From: Deltaproteobacteria bacterium
GTDB lineage: Bacteria; Lernaellota; Lernaellaia; JACKCT01
Direction: 5' to 3'
Length of the DNA: 64,000 nucleotides
Assembly (NCBI GenBank): GCA_020845895.1
Contig: JADLEX010000110.1
Coordinates: 1 to 64,000 of the forward strand
How positions within the stretch are numbered: the first letter of the stretch is position 1; the number at the start of each line of letters is the position of its first letter. Under the pieces are notes generated by a model. That model was not told the origin of the DNA. It ran no database searches and worked only from the letters and a program-made list of their open reading frames with translations. This document shows, piece by piece, positions 61,859-64,000 of the stretch. Position numbers and translations under genes: made by a program.

Positions 61859-62086
61859 TCAGATTTCGAGCAGAACGCGCGACGGGTCCTCGAGGCACTG
61901 CTTGATGCGCACGAGGAAACTGACCGCCTCGCGCCCGTCGATGATCCGGTGATCGTAGGTCAGCGCCAGATACATCATCGGGCGGATGACGATCTGATCG
62001 TTTTTGTCGACGAGCGGCCGTTTCTCGATACGGTGCATGCCGAGGATGCCTGATTGCGGCGGGTTCAGGATCGGGGTCGAGACGAG
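61859..62086 (-). pseudogene. sucB: C-terminal remnant of sucB beyond an in-frame stop
   Basis: These 75 codons continue the sucB frame after the TAG at 62089-62087 and end at a TGA. They read like the normal E2 C-terminus: [20 protein letters not shown], then [20 protein letters not shown], with the catalytic His391 and Asp395 if numbering continues through the stop. No frameshift or other stop is present and codon use is unchanged, so the lesion is a single codon. An internal ATG (codon 362) is too late to rebuild the fold. Confidence 0.85.
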
Positions 62087-63121
62087 CTACCCGAAGACGC
62101 CGCCGTTGGTTATCGATAAGGTTCCGCCCGACAACTCTTCCATCGTGAGGCGGCCTTCGCGCGCCCGCGACGCGAGATCGGCGACCGCCTGCTCCGTCTG
62201 CGCGAAGCTCAGGCGCTCGGCCCCGCGCATGACCGGTACGACGAGCCCGCGATCGGTGCTCACCGCCACGCCGACGTCGTAGTAGTTGTGATAGACGATG
62301 TCGTCGCCGTCGATCATCGCGTTGACCGCCGGGAACGCCTTGAGCGCCTCGATCGACGCCTTGATGAAAAACGACATGAAGCCGAGGTTGATGCCGTACT
62401 TCTTCTTGAAGTCGTCCTTGTAGCGGTCGCGCAGCGCCATCACCGCGGACAGGTCCACGTCGTTGAACGTCGTGAGCGACGCGGTGGTCGACTGCGCCGC
62501 GAGCAGACGCTCGGCCGTGCGCCGCCGGATCTTCGTCATGCGCACGCGCTCTTCGGGCCGATCGGTCGCCGGGGGCATCGTGGCTCGCGGCGGCTGCGGC
62601 GCGGGCCTTTCCTTCGCGACAGCCTCGGCCGCGCGGGCGACCGGTCCCGTCGACTCTTTCTTCGCGGCTGCGGCTTCGAGGTGATCGATCACGTCGGACT
62701 TTAAAATCCGCCCGCCCTTGCCGGTGCCCGGGATCTTCGCGGGATCGACTCCCGATTCCTCGACAATGCGTCGAACGGCGGGCGAAAGCGTGGCGGCATC
62801 ACCTGCAGCCGCGGCGTCGTCACGCGGCGACTCCGGCTCGATGGGACCGGCGGCGACCGCGGGCGACGCGATCGCGCCAGCGCCCTCGGACTCGATGACG
62901 CCGAGCACTTCGCCGATCGTGACGACCGAGCCGGACGGTTTCAGGATCTTCGCGAGCACGCCCGCCGCGGGCGACGGAAGATCGACGGTGATCTTATCGG
63001 TCTCGATAACCACGATGGGTTCGTCGGCCGCGACGCGGTCGCCTTCCTTCTTCAACCAGTCGGAAATCTCCCCCTCGCTCACCGATTCGCCCATCGCCGG
63101 GACGACAATCTCGATCTTCAT
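62087..63121 (-). CDS. sucB: 2-oxoglutarate dehydrogenase E2 (dihydrolipoyl succinyltransferase), truncated by an amber codon
   Basis: 344 residues up to TAG; the complete gene would give about 420. Residues 1-75 are a lipoyl domain (lipoyl Lys43 in VIETDKITVD), about 110-150 the peripheral subunit-binding domain (SPAVRRIVEESGVDPAKIPG), and 190-344 the acyltransferase domain, which stops at ITNGGVFG. In E. coli and relatives the next residues are SLMSTPI; here TAG replaces the Ser codon (TCG would differ by one base). The active-site segment is lost unless the stop is read through. The neighbours sucA and lpdA look intact. Confidence 0.88.
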   Translation of the reverse strand: MKIEIVVPAMGESVSEGEISDWLKKEGDRVAADEPIVVIETDKITVDLPSPAAGVLAKILKPSGSVVTIGEVLGVIESEGAGAIASPAVAAGPIEPESPRDDAAAAGDAATLSPAVRRIVEESGVDPAKIPGTGKGGRILKSDVIDHLEAAAAKKESTGPVARAAEAVAKERPAPQPPRATMPPATDRPEERVRMTKIRRRTAERLLAAQSTTASLTTFNDVDLSAVMALRDRYKDDFKKKYGINLGFMSFFIKASIEALKAFPAVNAMIDGDDIVYHNYYDVGVAVSTDRGLVVPVMRGAERLSFAQTEQAVADLASRAREGRLTMEELSGGTLSITNGGVFG

Positions 63122-63163
63122 GACATCAAACCTTTTTGTGGGAATTCGCGGGGTTGGAACACG

Positions 63164-64000
63164 TCAGGCCTCGATGCCCAGGGCTTCGGCGATGATCGCC
63201 CGCTGCTGGTCGAGATGCTTGCGCACGCTGCCGGTCGCGGGGCTGGCCGAGGCCTTTCGGGATACGCGATGGAGGCTATACCGCCCTTCGTACGCAACGT
63301 CAAACTGCTCGAACATATAGTACCAGCCGCCCTGATTCGCCGGCTCTTCCTGCACCCACGAGACCTTCGCGTTGGGGTACATCTCCAGCAATTCCAACAC
63401 GCGCGTCTTGGGGAACGGGTAGAGCTGTTCGATTCGGTGGATGGCCACGTTTGGGAGCTTTTTCGCGTCGCGCACTTCGGCGAGATCGTAGTAGATCTTT
63501 CCCGAGCACAGCAGCACCCGGTCCACCTTGGCGGACGCGGGAGCGGCCGGGTCCGGAATCACGTCGTGGAACCAGCCATCAGTGAAATCCCCGACCGCGG
63601 AAACCGCCGCGCGGTGACGCAGCAGACTCTTGGGCGTCATCACGACGAGCGGCTTGCGGAACTCGCGCAGCATCTGGCGGCGCATCATATGGAAGAACTG
63701 CGCCGGCGTGGTGACGTTGCAAACCTGAATGTTGCACTCGGCGGCGAGCGCGAGAAATCGTTCGGGCCGCGCCGATGAGTGCTCCGGTCCCTGCCCTTCG
63801 TAACCGTGCGGCAGCAGCATCACCAGCCCGCAGTGGCGCTTCCACTTCATCTCGGCCGACGTGATGAACTGATCGACGATCACCTGTGCGCCGTTCACGA
63901 AGTCGCCGAACTGCGCCTCCCAGATGACCAGCGCGTACGGAGACTCGAACGCGTAACCGTATTCGAAGCCCAGCACCGCCGCCTCGGAAAGCAAACTGTC
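63164..64000 (-). CDS. sucA: 2-oxoglutarate dehydrogenase E1, C-terminal part (runs off window end)
   Basis: The frame stays open to the right edge, so the N-terminus lies beyond the window; about 278 residues are visible. SEAAVLGFEYGYAFESP, then WEAQFGDFVNGAQVIVDQFI and LPHGYEGQGPEHSSARPERF are highly conserved SucA segments, and the C-terminal domain (YPFPKTRVLELLEMYPNAKV, VQEEPANQGGW) is complete. The enzyme decarboxylates 2-oxoglutarate with TPP and passes the succinyl group to the E2 lipoyl arm. It lies 42 bases upstream of sucB and is transcribed toward it. Confidence 0.95.
   Translation of the reverse strand, partial: DSLLSEAAVLGFEYGYAFESPYALVIWEAQFGDFVNGAQVIVDQFITSAEMKWKRHCGLVMLLPHGYEGQGPEHSSARPERFLALAAECNIQVCNVTTPAQFFHMMRRQMLREFRKPLVVMTPKSLLRHRAAVSAVGDFTDGWFHDVIPDPAAPASAKVDRVLLCSGKIYYDLAEVRDAKKLPNVAIHRIEQLYPFPKTRVLELLEMYPNAKVSWVQEEPANQGGWYYMFEQFDVAYEGRYSLHRVSRKASASPATGSVRKHLDQQRAIIAEALGIEA

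Noticed and set aside
62087..62089. TAG read as a sense codon (recoding) across the genome
   Set aside because: TAG is the final codon of several clearly complete genes in the window, and no suppressor or pyrrolysine genes are present. A local mutation, error or leaky stop is simpler.

Overview
The window is about 64 kb of GC-rich DNA (roughly 65% G+C by eye) from a Gram-negative bacterium. Evidence for an outer membrane includes several beta-barrel proteins, a LolA-like protein and many lipobox lipoproteins, some with Asp/Ser-rich linkers. Gene content (2-oxoglutarate dehydrogenase, c-type cytochromes, HD-GYP signalling, IorA/GltD fusions, acidic lipoproteins) fits a deltaproteobacterial-like or Myxococcota/Bradymonadota-like lineage. 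That placement is an inference; no rRNA or tRNA gene was seen. No insertion sequence, integrase, phage gene or CRISPR array was recognised, so the window reads as ordinary chromosome with unusual metabolic modules.

Layout. Bases 1-6.3 kb: minus-strand housekeeping (lipoprotein fragment, RDD protein, tlyA, dxs, xseB; then a histidine kinase, a UlaG-like metallo-hydrolase and a TrmJ-type methyltransferase). 6.4-15.4 kb: an envelope-glycosylation island with a flippase-like protein, four multi-membrane GT-C-type or Tmtc-like proteins and a polyprenyl-phosphate GT2, the last four in translationally coupled order. 15.6-23.7 kb: a B12/radical SAM protein, a LolA-like/DUF1302-like pair, a CysG-type siroheme synthase, and EamA, DUF819 and TauE/SafE membrane proteins. 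23.7-30.1 kb: an operon of two large lipoprotein hydrolases and an OprP-like porin; one hydrolase looks like a circularly permuted phosphodiesterase. 30.4-36.7 kb: a DabA-DabB inorganic-carbon pump with a third, degenerate NuoM-like subunit and a convergent small carbonic-anhydrase-like protein. 36.7-43.4 kb: an OFA-family transporter behind a palindromic operator, a hemerythrin protein behind an FNR/CRP-type site, a HAD phosphatase, a phosphohexomutase and glpD.

43.5-53.2 kb carries cysK next to a 1128-residue siroheme reductase-GltD-ferredoxin fusion, then a P1 peptidase, iorB, and a 1145-residue IorA-GltD-ferredoxin fusion. Two unrelated redox enzymes have thus acquired the same NAD(P)H-linked flavoprotein module. 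A PAS-PAS-GGDEF-HD-GYP protein follows.

55.6-59.1 kb is a five-gene operon in which every product has at least one haem c motif: a c'-type cytochrome, a membrane-anchored cytochrome, a beta-barrel with its own CxxCH, and two cytochrome lipoproteins. It looks like a low-haem electron conduit across the outer membrane and is the best candidate for an undescribed system. The window ends with fbp and lpdA-sucB-sucA, where sucB is cut by an in-frame amber codon just before its catalytic segment.
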